The notes beneath the pieces were generated by a model. It did not search any database. It was not told the origin of the DNA and worked only from the letters and a program-made list of their open reading frames with translations. Both the position numbers and the translations under genes were made by a program. A stretch of 64,000 nt of DNA, taken from contig CM065399.1 in assembly GCA_033060915.1 (NCBI GenBank), positions 10,682,001 through 10,746,000 of the forward strand. Reading direction: 5' to 3'. This document shows positions 37,681-49,516 of the stretch, piece by piece (the first letter of the stretch is position 1; each line of letters begins with the position of its first letter). Origin of the DNA: Euryodendron excelsum. Its lineage: Eukaryota; Streptophyta; Magnoliopsida; Ericales; Pentaphylacaceae.

Positions 37681-38274
37681 CCCCTCTCTCGAGACAGTTT
37701 ATTCCTTGAGACGGTTCCGATTAAGCACGTCTTTTCGAAGATGGTAAGTCCCCTTTCCAGTCCCTCTCTCGTGATAGTTTATTCCTCGAGACGGTTCCAA
37801 ATCAGGCACGTCTTTTTGAAGACGATAAGTCCCTTTTCCAGTCCCTCTCTCGAGACAATTTATTCCTCAAGACGGTTCCAAATCAGGCACGTCTTTTCGA
37901 AGACGGTAAATCCCCTTTCCAGTCTCTCTCTCGAGACAGTTCATTCCTCGAGACGGTTCCAAATCAGGCACGTCTTTTCGAAGATTGTAAGTCCCCTTTC
38001 CAGTCCCTCTCTCAAGACAGTTTATTCCTCGAGACGGTTCCAATTGGGCACGTCTTTTCGAAGACGGTAAGTCCCCTTTTCCAATCCCGCTCTCGAGATA
38101 GTTTATTCCTCAAGACGGTTCCAAATTAGGCACGTCTTTTCGAAGACAGTAAGTCCCCTTTCCAATCCCTCTCTCGAGACGGTTCCAATCAAGCTCGTCT
38201 TTTCGAAGACGGTAAGTCCCCTTTCCAATCCCTTTCTCGAGACAGTTTATTCCTCGAGATGGTTCCAATCAGGG
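37681..38274 (+). repeat. Array of 81-bp units in LTR F (about 7.5 copies)
   Basis: The unit begins TCCCTCTCTCGAGACAG, continues TTTATTCCTCGAGACGG, then holds CGTCTTTTCGAAGACG and ends GTAAGTCCCCTTTCCAG. One copy near 38.17 kb is shortened by 18 bp, consistent with slippage between the two CGAGAC words. The inner hairpin has arms CGTCTT and AAGACG around TTCG. Confidence 0.9.
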
Positions 38275-38958
38275 CCCCTTTAGTAACTTCCCGAGAATGC
38301 TCCTTATAGTATTCTTAACCTTTCTCTATCTTTTCGGATCATTTCGAGTCAGTTCCGGCAAACCCGGTACAAAATGACCGTTGTGCCCCTGGTGGGCAGG
38401 TCTTCTTTTTCGACCACACCGGCTCTGGGTATCAAACCGGTAACTTCCTGAGAATGCTTTTTATAGTGTTCTTAACCTCCCTTTATCTTTTCGGATCATT
38501 TCGAGTCAGTTCCGACCAACCCGGTGCAAAATAACCGTTTTGCCTCTGATAGGTCGGTCACCTTTTCCGACCACACCGGCTCTGGGAATCAAATCGACAA
38601 CCTTTGGGAACATTCTAAATAATGTTTCCAAATCCCAAGTCTTCTTCCGGGATAGTCAGAGTTCGTCCCGGTAGCTTCCCGATCCGATTGACTGTTTTAC
38701 CCCTAAAAGCCCGGTCAACCCTTCCGACACGTTCTATCCTCACTTTTCAAGTCAAATACCTCCGGGACACTATTTTAAGTGTTCCTGCTCTTTTCTAGCC
38801 TTCCGGGTCATTCCCGGTCTTCCAAACTCCTTCCCGGACTTTCTGGAGTCATTCCCAGTAAAGCCAGGCTAAAAATTGCATGGTAGTCATTAGTACAAGC
38901 GCCCAAATCTAGTCAAAGATACGTTGCTTGCTGACCTTAAACATTTCCTAAATGGCTA

Positions 38959-39056
38959 GCGCCACTAGTAGTGGCGCCAAGCTAAAAAATGGCCTGGCGC
39001 CACTCCTATTGGCGCCAGTGTAAAGTTTGGCCTGGCGCCAATGCAACAGGTGCCAG
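38959..39056. repeat. Cluster of GGCGCC palindromes upstream of the TATA box of F
   Basis: First palindrome: arms GCGCCACTA and TAGTGGCGC (38959-38977, one-base loop). Second: CTGGCGCCA and TGGCGCCAG (38994-39018). Third: a looser pair CTGGCGCCA..AGGTGCCAG (39032-39056). The cluster ends about 15 bp before the TATA box. Confidence 0.85.
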
Positions 39057-39070
39057 TGTATTCCTCCCTC

Positions 39071-39078
39071 TATAAATA
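39071..39078 (+). promoter_or_regulatory. TATA box in LTR F
   Basis: TATAAATA after CTCCCTC, directly downstream of the palindrome cluster and conserved in all copies that retain this part of the LTR. Confidence 0.65.
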
Positions 39079-42000
39079 CAAAGCCTCTTCCAGAGTGAAA
39101 AGGATCCGCAAACTCAAACCAAAAATCATATAATTCGATATACAGAACTCGAACACTCCCTAAACCCTAGCCTCCTTAGGTTTTCCAAACCCTAGCTACC
39201 ATACATAAACCATAGCCTCATATACACTCCTATATACCCCTATACACTCCTACACTAACCTTCAACCCCCCTTCGAAGACTTGAAGAGTTGCAATCTGAA
39301 GTTTGAAGATTGAAGCCGGCTCTTGAAGATTGAAGACGAAGACTGAAGAAAGCAAGGCGCGCAAAATAAACAAGATACAAGGTAGGTTCTCCATTTAAAT
39401 TTTCGCACTTTCCCCCTCTCTTCTCTCTCCTAACCCACTTGGGTTTTCTCTATTTTAATCCCCCATCTCTTTCCCCCCCTTTCTTTGCATGCTTGAAACA
39501 AGGGGATTTTCGGTCCATGTGTAGGATTGGGTTATTGGAGAGTCACCGTGTCGGGGGCTTTCTTCTAGTCTAACCAGAGACCACGTGGGTCCGACCCCCT
39601 TGATTATGTGGTGAAGCCTTAACCTTGTATGTTCACGACCCCAAAATTGCTTTGTGCATATCATGATCTTGCATCTTCCAAAAAATTTGTTTTCAAACTC
39701 ATTTTCAAAATCATTTTTGAACTTGTTTTCAAAATTGCATCAAAATCTCTTTTTCAAAATCACAATCCTAGGGTGATTCTAGCCTTTCCATGGCTAGGAT
39801 TGTTTTAGGAAAGTGTTATATTTAAAGTGACTTTCATGGTCCATATTTTCAACTCTTGTTGTTTTCAAAACCGCTTTCCTAAAGTGGTTCTAGCCCTCTT
39901 ATGGTTAGAATTGCTTTAGAAAAGTGAGATGTTTTTATACTTTCTAAAAAGCTCTCTTTTCAAATCCCTCTTCCTCAAAATCTCTTTTTCAACATACTTT
40001 CTTAAAACTCTCCTTTCCGAAATTGTTTTCTAAAAACTCTTTACAAAAATCTATTTTTCAACTCCTTTCCAAAATCCTCTCCCCAAAATCCTCTTTCTAA
40101 AAACGTTCCCCAAAAATCTTTTCAAAAACTCTCTTCAACAATCTTCTACCAAAAATCTTCCTAGAAAAACTCTCTCCAAAAATCTTTCCAAAAACTCTCT
40201 TTTCAAAATCTTCCCTCTAGAAACTCTTCTTTAGGATTTCCTTCCAAAATCTTCGTTTCTAAAAACGCACCTTCCAAAATCCTCTTTCCTTAGAGCCCAA
40301 ATCAAACCCTAGAACTCACAATTAGGAAATGCTAATTTTCTTTCCAAAAATATGATTTCTAAACTTTGCCCCAAACCTAGGTTTCCAAAATCTCTCGTTT
40401 TCTACACCTAAATTATACACATTTCCAAAACCTCTTTTCAACGTTAAAATTCTACACTTTCAAATCTAGGGTTTCTAGAATCTCCCTTTCCAAATCTTTG
40501 TCAAATCCTATCTTCCCTTGAGGAAACTAAATCTAATTTACCCGTTTAGGAAATCAAATCCAATCCTCCGTTTTTGGAAACGAAATCAAACTTTCTCTTT
40601 TGGAAACCAAATCCAATCCCTTCCTAATCCAAATCTTTCCTAATTCAAGTCTTTCCTGAACTTCTCATTTCCTAAATCTTAAGTTTCCAAAACTTGAATA
40701 TAAAAATCTTTCCTAAATTTTAAAACTCAACTTTCAAATCTTTCCTAATTCTACCTTCTTTTCAAATCTTAACTTTTCAAACCTAAGTTTTCAAATCTTT
40801 CATAAACTCGAACCTTTCCTAATCTCAAATCTTTCTAAACTTCCAAACTTTTTAAATTCTAAACTTTCCAAAACTTCAACATCTTTCTAAATCTAAAACT
40901 TTCTAAACTCAAAGCTTTCTTAATTCAAAACTTTCTTAACTTGAAACTTTCTAAATTCTAAACCTTTCTTAAACTAAACTTTTCCTAATTCAAAACATTT
41001 CTAAATTCAATACTTTCTTATTTCAAAACTTTTCTTAAAATTGAACTTCCCAATTTCTAAAAACTTCTCTAATTCAAAACTTCCTTAATTCGAACCTTTC
41101 TTAATTCAAAACATTCCCAAATTCAAAACTTTCCTAAGTTGATACTTTCCTAATTCAAAGCTTTCCTAAGTTGAAACTTTCTTAATTCAAACCTTTCCTA
41201 TTTCAAAACTTTCCTGATTTCAAAACCTTTCCTAATTCTGAAACCTTCCTAAAATGACACTTTCCTAATTTGAAACTTCCCTAATTCGAACCTTTCCTAA
41301 ATCTAGTCTTCCCTAATCTTCCAAGTCCAACATTCAAGTCAAATATTTCTAAATCTCAAGTCTTTTCTAAGTCTCCTATCTTTCCTAAGTCTAGATTTCC
41401 TAAACCTCCATCTTTCCAAAAACAAGTCTAAATCTTTCTTCCAAGTTCTATCTTTTCAAATCAAAGTCCAATCTTTTCCAAAAATTTCAAATTCCAATCT
41501 CCTCTTCTAATTTCAAGTCAAATCCAATTTCAATTCAATCTCTTTCTCCCAATCCAACCTTTTATTTTCAATCGGACTCTCGTCCGAACTACGACTGACC
41601 TGATTCCTCCAAAAGGATACGTAGGCAACCCTCATGGATGCGGTCTCCACATTTTTCAAATTTTCAACTCCACAACTTCTTTCAAATTTCAAATTCCTCC
41701 ATATTTTTCAAATTTCAAATTCTAAAATCTTTCCAAATCTCCAATCTATTTCAAATTTCCAATTTCAAATTTCTATTTCCAAATCTCTATTTCAATTTCC
41801 AAAATCTTTTTTCCAAATTCAAACTTCTATCCCTTTCTTTTCAAATCAAATCAAATCAATTTCTTTTCAAATCTTTTTTTTTTCCAAATCAACTCTCTTC
41901 AATTGCACTTGCATATCATGCATCATGTTAGTTCCTTTTCAAACATTGTTTTCAAAGTGAATAGGATTGAACATTAGTTAGTTAAAGACTCTCACAAGTG

Positions 42001-42360
42001 AATCTAGGGTAGATTGACATGTAGGTACCGAAAGGGCGGGGTAGGGTGATAGCTTAGTGCGTCTTCCCTACACGTAACTAACCTTCGAACCTAGGATCAC
42101 TGATTTCAAAGACCAAAAAGGAGTTATTTTTCAAAAAGGGCTAAATGTTTTTCCAAAGGTTGCCAAATAACCTGTTATTCTTAAAAATCCTCTCTTGAGG
42201 AGATGTTTTCAAAATCGTTTTCCAAAAACCCTAAGTGTAGTTTCCGGATTATTCTTAGTTTTTAGGTGACCTAACTCACCTTAATCAAGTTAGGTGGCGA
42301 CTCCAAATCTTTTCTAAAAGCCCTTTATTCAAATCAAATTTTCAATTCAAACCTAGTCGC

Positions 42361-42384
42361 ACTCATTCTTCTAGGAGGGTGAGT
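42361..42384 (+). other. U5 hairpin of the LTR family (example in F)
   Basis: A 24-base inverted repeat, ACTCATTC..GGGTGAGT around CTAG, about 70 bp from the LTR end. Counterparts are at 2128-2151 (A), 8277-8300 (B), 14909-14932 (C'), 29394-29417 (C), about 28425-28450 (D) and 30441-30464 (E). Pair 5-20 is A-T in F and G-C in C', so pairing is kept while the bases change. Confidence 0.6.
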
Positions 42385-42456
42385 TCTAACGAGAGAGTAC
42401 AACATTTTTCCTGCTTGTGTGAGTATTCCTCGAGTGTAAAAAATCTGGGCGTGACA

Positions 42457-42461
42457 ACGTC
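42457..42461. repeat. Right target-site duplication of solo LTR F (ACGTC)
   Basis: Matches the copy at 37488-37492. Confidence 0.9.
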
Positions 42462-43380
42462 TAGTAAAAGTAGAGAGGCAGCACCCGGTTGAGGTACCAA
42501 GAGCGGTATTTTAACTCCCTCACGAGGAATCCCATACATATATATAGGGGGATCTTCGATGGCATGAAAATGCTAACGAAACAGGCGCTAGTGTATCTCT
42601 CCCAGATATGACTCCCAAGACTCACACCGACAAAGGAGACCCTCAACAAAGACATAGGAACAAGGTACCTCACAGTCTCATAATACGAGAACTCTATAAA
42701 AGGTCTCCACGTCACATTTTCGAGCAACAAGAGTTCTAGGTTTGTCTTGAGTGAGATAAAATTAGAAACCTCCAACCACTGCACTACTTGAGTACGAGCC
42801 CTCCTCATGGCCCTGGGGTAAGCATCATCCATCTTCATCCATGGCCAACGTACAAGTAGATACTCGTAACTCCACTAAACCAAGAAAGGCCAGAAGATGA
42901 TGACACTGCCCAGCATGCAGAGGTCCTCACATGCATCCCTTGAAGAAAGCAGGCAAAGGTGAAAGACCCCCCATCCAAGCCAAGCAGAGCATCCAAATTT
43001 GCCACCAGGCTCACCAAGCTGACAGGGACCCTTGATCGGTTGTTGTTGTAAAAGTAGCTAAAAACCACATACAGCATTAGTTGGTGCCTCATGATATCCC
43101 TACGCGTAAGAGGGGGCTCAATAGAAAAGGTCATCGGGCCTTGACAAAGAAGTGCTGTAGGAAATGATGTACTCTCAAAGGCTTGTAAGTCCAAGAGAAT
43201 GCAAGCCTCTGCCATAGTAACCAGCCTTAAAGTAATCTTATGGCCCATACAGGAAAGTCTTGTGATGATCTCCTAGTTTAGTGGAGTCGGGCCAACCTCA
43301 AAATTGACAAAATGAAAGGTCCCCGTCTCCCCAAACCATCTCTCCACTAAGGCGTAACAAGCCTATAGTCCAGATATCGA
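42462..43380 (-). pseudogene. Plant mobile domain (PMD) protein remnant
   Basis: The - strand translation starts with ALVERWFGETGTFHF, closely matching the PMD hallmark (LVERW.PETHTFH), followed by a stop (VGPTPLN*). It then opens again as two frames, 43248-42835 and 42838-42461. These contain YVVFSYFYNNN, VSLVANLDALLGL and later VTWRPFIEFSYYE and SHIWERYTSA, which fit the later blocks of the domain. PMD proteins occur both as host genes and in Mutator and Tat-type retroelements, sometimes antisense to gag-pol. The stop, the frame change at about 42835 and the insertion of F show that this copy is dead. The C-terminal continuation is at 37261-37487. Confidence 0.7.
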
Positions 43381-43585
43381 ATCTTCAAATTTAGGCATCC
43401 AAGTTTGACTAGGATGCATTTGCCAGACTCTTGCTTAAGGGTACTAGAGATATCAAATCTTTAAATTTAATTCATCGGAGTTTGATCGCGGACTCCAACT
43501 TAAGGGTATCAGAGATATCAAATCTTAAGATTTACGTCATTGGAGTCCAATCGAAATGTGGTTGCCAAACTCTGGCCTAAGATAA
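43371..43585. repeat. Three ~72-bp imperfect tandem repeats
   Basis: Each unit contains GATATC(A/G)AATCTT, then a TTTGATC- or TCCAATCG-type centre and a word like CTCCAACTTAAGGGTA. They sit just upstream (on the - strand) of the PMD coding remnant and could belong to its original 5' region. Confidence 0.7.
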
Positions 43586-44500
43586 GCAATGTACCAGGGT
43601 ACAAATTTTGGGTGTCAATACATGCATCGATACTCAAGAATGTTAAAGGTGAGGAGCCTCAAACACTCTCTGTATAAAATTCCCTCTTTAGTAAAGCTTT
43701 TATAGCAAAATTTCCAGCATTGAGATACTTATGACAATGTAGAGATTGCCCAAACAAGAATACTCGATTCTAATCACAATCCTTATGAGAAGTGTTCCTT
43801 TGGAGTGTCAACCTCAACAATATTATCTCAAAGGGGTTTAAGGGTCTCAAATATATTCTCGAGGACACTTTTAGAGATAGGTTATTAAGATCAGGTATTA
43901 TCTAAACTTGGTTCAACCTTATGATTTTTTCATCAATGTATAACATAGAGACATCATGGAGAGAATTCCAATTGATGAATTGAAAGTATAGAGACATATA
44001 ATTATTTTGATACCCATAAATTTATCAAAAGAAGATGCAGTTAATTTAAAATTGATCATATCATTTTGTTTGTGTTTCATTTTAATCATTTATTTGTATC
44101 ACATAACTCATTTAAATGTACGGTGTATATAATATATTCATACTTTGTCTTCAACTGTACAAAACAATAGAATTAAACTGCTTGCACTCAACAATCTCAA
44201 TAGAATCTCAATAGTATATTTTAGAAGTGACAATAAGAAAATTTTACATTATAAAAAAGGAAAAAGTGAAAAAAAGGAGAAAATTTTGATAGATGTTTGT
44301 TTAGGCGAGTAAGCAAAGCTCTCCTTTTTTTTTTTTGTTATTTTTTTTATTTTTCATTGTATTGAATATTTTCAGCTTTTTATCAAAAGTGGGGGAGGAG
44401 AGAGAGACAGAACGGGAGAACCAACAATAATATTTTCGAAGTGCACACGCACGCAATTGTTGGCATATTTTCATCTCAGATTTCTTAATAGTCTTACTCC
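43586..44500. other. Intergenic DNA upstream of the SPPL gene
   Basis: This is A/T-rich sequence with no recognisable coding region, containing runs of T (44.32-44.36 kb). It includes the putative distal promoter of the SPPL gene. No element boundary is clear. A frame open on the - strand at 44301-44678 overlaps the gene start antisense and is not credible. Confidence 0.5.
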
Positions 44501-44541
44501 ACCCTTTCTCTCCCTCTCTCTCGCTCTCTCTCTCTCTCTCT
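44501..44541 (+). repeat. CT microsatellite in the SPPL promoter or 5' UTR
   Basis: An interrupted run of CT about 90 bp before the start codon. CT-rich tracts are common in plant 5' leaders. A TATA-like A/T stretch (TGTATATACATAAATATATA) follows at about 44545-44564. Confidence 0.7.
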
Positions 44542-44632
44542 TTGTGTATATACATAAATATATAATTACATATATTAGATTGGGGCAGGAGGGTTGGTTC
44601 GTGCCAAAGAATAAGATCGGTAACCATTGGCA

Positions 44633-44794
44633 ATGGCCATGGCGTCATCTCAGCTCCTCTTCCTCCGCCATTTTGCAATCACCATCACATTTGGCATTCT
44701 TCTATTGTTTCCTATATCGATTGCGTCTGCCGATGACATTTCGCATGATGGCTCCGCCCCAAAATATCCCTCCTGCGATAATGTGCTCAGATTG
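44633..44794 (+). CDS. SPPL5: SPPL exon 1: signal peptide and start of the luminal domain
   Basis: 54 codons, from MAMASSQLL to CDNVLRL. The hydrophobic core [18 protein letters not shown] precedes the acidic DDISHDG. Donor GTAAAA at 44795, phase 0. Confidence 0.9.
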
Positions 44795-47700
44795 GTAAAA
44801 TTTAAATCAATCAATCGATTAAATCCTCGATTTTTTTTAGTGTAACTGTTCATTAAGGTTCCTTGATTTCAATTTTGCTTGGTATATTTGGATGTTTCTG
44901 TGTGTATTTTTTCATCATTTGTGCTCCAATTAGGATAAATTTGGAGTTTCGGGTGGTACTTCTGTCGAAATTTAATGTTTTTAATTAAGAAGCCTTAACA
45001 CTTTGGGCACGAATTTGGATATAGGTGGAGTTTTAGGTGATAGAAAGCATGCATAAAAGCGGTAACAAAAAAAAAAAAAAGAAAAAAATCTCACCACGCT
45101 GATTTGGGCATAATTTCTATCTTGTGTGGTTTAAAAAGTAGTTTCATGGGCAAAATAACCTAAACCACCTTGACCCATGTCAGGATTGCCTGATCCTTCC
45201 CTGTTGACATATAGTTTGTAAGGAGTTTTAATCTTCCAAAGTCAGTAAATTATACTCAGCTAGTGCCATCCTATATTAATGGGAGAATAGGATATTATTA
45301 ACCTTAGAATAAGATCATAGAATCATTTTGTTGAAGTGGTGAGAGGTGAAAGGTAGGAAGAGAATATTGACACAATTGTACTAAAAATGAAACCATTTAG
45401 ATATAAATGAATCTTAGAACATTCTAAGGAAACATTTAATGGATAAAATATGAATATATATGCACACACATGCATATACACATATCAAGTGAACATAAAG
45501 AGGTTTCGTTATAATATTTGCAAATCATTGTTTTCACAAAACATTCTTGGTATCAAATTACTTTGGAAATATAACTCCAAATGTCAAGTCACTCACTTTG
45601 AGTCCTATAATTGTTTTGAATCTCTCTTTACATTGTAATCCTACACATTTCAAATCATCGCACCATTATTGCTGTTTGCATAAGATTTAGAAAACTTTAG
45701 TGTGAGTTTTGAGACTTGTATTGGTGGCATAGTGTGGATTTTGTGCAAGAATGAACCAATAATTCAAAATCGAGAGTCAAACCTTGCAGCAGCTTGTGCT
45801 TTTCTTGTCATAAACTTTTCCATACTTAGAATGACTGCCTTTGACCACCACCATTAGAAACTAGTTTTTCATACCTTTTCCAAGATAGGCTGTGGGCAAA
45901 AATCCGTGTTCGGGTGAGTAACATATGCTTATTTGAAGTTGCTGCACCAAAGCTGTCTACCTAGCTTGCTATTGCGAGCTAACAACAAGCTCATGGCAAG
46001 TTATACTGGTCTACCCTCATTATGGCGAAATAGCCCTAACGACTAGCTATACTTTGGTTTTGTACCAAAAGTCCATGACAGTAACCATGCTATGGCGCAC
46101 TAATCGCTTGCGCTAATGTGTTATAACAAGTCCGATACATACCAAGGTCACTTAAGCTCTCATGTGATTCTAGGGTCTGAACTAAGGCATGAGAAGTCAC
46201 AATATAGTCTAATTCCATGAGGAAAAGATGATGGAGAGCCAAGATATTGGTCTTTCTACTTCAGAAGTCTTTATTTTAGTTCATAAATTGTCATGATAGA
46301 AGGGTTATAGAACAGTACTTTGAATTTCCTTCACTTTCCTTCTTCTCCTTTTCCTTCTAATTTTTTCTCTAGCCAAACATGAAGTCTACCCGAGAGCAAA
46401 TAGTCATCCTATTGTCTTTCTGCGATAATGTATAGTCATACAAGTCAAAGGAGAAGACAAACACTTCCCTTGATGAGTAACCATTCCACTTACCAGCCCA
46501 CTGATCATGTGATTAAGTCTAATTAATCAAGCTTATCTTTAATTAATCCCATTTAACTAGTTAATCACACTAAGCTTAATTGACCCCAATTAACTTAATT
46601 AAATGTTATAAAAAGGTCTAGAATTACAATAACCTTGGAATCAAGTTGACTAAGCACCTCAATTAGGTCATTTGAACATTCCTAGACACTAAAAATCCAG
46701 TTTAAGTATGGTGCTTGGTTCCCCTAAATAAACACATTAACATGTTCCAGTCCAAATCACATTTCAACTATTAACACAGAAGCAGAAATTATACCCATTT
46801 AAAATGCAAGAATAACATGCATGAAATAAAATGTGATACTCAGTTTATTAATTATAAAATAAAAAAGCGTGGAGATTTTCTACATTCCAAATGTTATTTC
46901 CTTATTGGGCTTCTAGCCTAAGGACATGAGGTTGTAAATGAACTAATATAGTTTGTTTACTGAATTATTTCCAGGTCAAGGTTAAGGTTTGGGATAATGG
47001 TGCTGAAGTTGATGTATTGGGTGGATTAACTGCAAGATTTGGTGGTAATTTGCCCACTTATGCTAAAGACAGCCTCAGGTTGCCTGCCATTTTTGCAAAT
47101 CCCTTAAACTGCTGTTCCAGCTCTTCTTCAAAGGTTTTGTTTTCTTGATCGAGCTTGTTTCATCTGTTTCTTATATTGTCACGGACTTGATGTGCAGCTT
47201 TATGTTAATATTTTCAATTTCATCATTCTCACTGTTTATTGCCAAAGAAACATGAAAAGAGAAAATCTAATGAAAATTTCGACCCTAAGTTTAGGGGCCA
47301 TTTAATTATGCTGTCAGTTCTTACTTTTTGTTGTCTGTTTTTGTTGTTAGATTTTTGTGTTCTGTTTTTGTTTATTTTGTAAAAAATAAAAACAGAAAAT
47401 ATGTTTGTTAACTACGTATGTTTTTTTTCTTATTTTATGAAAACTAACATGTAATTTTATACCAAAAAAATTTAAAAATAGAAAACCATGTCCACAGTGG
47501 TGAGCTTATGGATAACATGAAGCAAGCCCCAAATATAGGTGCCCTGCTTCTCTTTCTTTTTTTTTTTTATTTTAATTTTTTAAAAAATTTGCTTCGGACC
47601 CGTCTCTGTCGAACTCATTCACATTCCATTACTGCTAACCCCAAGCTCAGAGCAGAGGAAGAGAACCAGGATTTTTTTTTTCATAACAAGAAGTTCATGG

Positions 47701-49120
47701 CTTTCACAGCAAATCCCAAGTTCAAGGCAAACCCCAAGCTCACAGCAAATTCCAACCCCAAGTTCCTCCTTTCACAGCAAGCCCTATTTTCATAACAAGA
47801 AATCCATGGCCAACATAACTCTTCAATCATAGTTCTCAAATATCCATCTCTGAGACCTGGGGTGTTGCTGGCCTGGGTTGGGGTTTCGGGATTGGGAGAG
47901 GGAGGTCCAGCTGGTGGTGGGAGGAGAAGTTCCAGCTGGTGGTGGGTGGATTTTAGAGCTCTGTGAGCAGTTGATGGGATTTTGGGTGGGAGGAAGAAAC
48001 GAAGAATGGAGAGAGAGAGAGAGAGATGGCCAAAACATTATCTTGTTTCCAAAAACAACTAATCTTGATAGTTGATATGCCTAATAAATAAATGTAACTA
48101 GCTTTGTACACATGAGATGCATGGGAAAATCAGTGTAAACATTATATATTTGATAAAATCTTTTTATTAAATGAGAATTTGCGCTGATAATGTTTGTAGG
48201 ATAACTAAGAATAAATTAAATTTCTAGTGAAGTATATGAAGAAATGAGAATAAAAGAATCTCACTCTCAAAACTTTTATAACGAGAATTTTTTTCCCCCA
48301 GTCTTTGATAAAGAAAAAGTACAACAAAATATCAGTTGGATTTGACGAATGAAATAGGTTGTGTGATATGTTGAATTGTTGATATATGACATGCATTGCT
48401 TGAATTAATTGGTGACAATGGTAACATTTAATGTATAGTGGATCTTCAGTAAGCATTGGTCAACATATATTAGTTAACTATAATAAAATAATAACTACTA
48501 ATATATATTGTATTATAGTGTTTAACATAATATTTAAGAAATGATTTAGCAGCCTTGCATAGCCATCATTGGGAAAAAAAAACTCATATATATACCACAA
48601 TACCTTAATACTTATCTATTGATCTCTATTGTTGTGCATATTTTATAATGAATAGAAGATTAGAAAAGAAGGCATAAAAAAAAATGAAAGATAAATTGTA
48701 AAGATTTGAAATTAATAGCATAACATGGTAACACAAACTATCTTGTTCTGGTTAATTTCTATTTGTTTTTTGTTCACTCATGGAAACTCTACTTACCTTT
48801 TCGTGGAAAAAGTATTTCTTCTTTAACCTGCTCAAAATAAAGAAACCGAACACTTTCAAAATATGAGAGTATATGGGAAGAATATGGAATTTCTTCCAAT
48901 ATCATAGTTTCCAAATTTGTTTAACAAATGTATTTACAATATTTAAGAATTGATAAATCCTGGTCTTCATTGTGGCTTTAGTGCTCCTTACTCCTTGGAT
49001 CCAATACATCTTATAATTTTTGAATGTTGTCATTGAAAGAGGAAAAAAGGGCTATAAAAAATATATTAAATGAAAATAAAATATAACTGCACTACATATA
49101 ACATTATAGTAAAAATAGTT

Positions 49121-49190
<70 letters not shown>

Positions 49191-49448
49191 ATTAAATATA
49201 CTTGCCAAGGCAAACTAGGTTTTCATTAACTTAGTTGAAAACGGTGAGAACTTAGGAAATGAAATTATGGGGAGACTTTCAACAGGATGAAATGGGAAAA
49301 TTGGATAATTAAAGATTTGAAGGAAACTTGGGAAAAACCAAGCATGTTCACAGCACTTTTTTCTTGACATAAAGGAGAAAGAAAAGGTCATAAAAAAGAT
49401 ACGTTAAATAGAACTAAAAATAATGGGTTTAATAATAATAAATACTTA

Positions 49449-49516
<68 letters not shown>

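Larger units (their letters stand above)
37493..42456 (+). mobile_element. Solo LTR F, 4964 bp
   Basis: A complete + strand LTR from TGTAAGCACCCC to CTGGGCGTGACA with perfect ACGTC duplications and no internal region. From left to right it contains about 7.5 tandem units of 81 bp (37681-38274), ~155-bp units (about 38290-38610), three GGCGCC palindromes (38959-39056), a TATA box (39071-39078), the pyrimidine-rich repeat body (39.95-41.4 kb) and the U5 hairpin (42361-42384). It interrupts a PMD pseudogene and, with E, forms a large inverted repeat 2.2 kb upstream of the SPPL gene start codon. Confidence 0.93.

Noticed and set aside
37681..38274. CRISPR-like array
   Set aside because: Units are contiguous diverged tandem repeats without unique spacers, in a plant retrotransposon LTR.
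44301..44678. 125-codon frame antisense to the SPPL start
   Set aside because: It consists largely of translated microsatellite and exon 1 complement. There is no protein-like motif.
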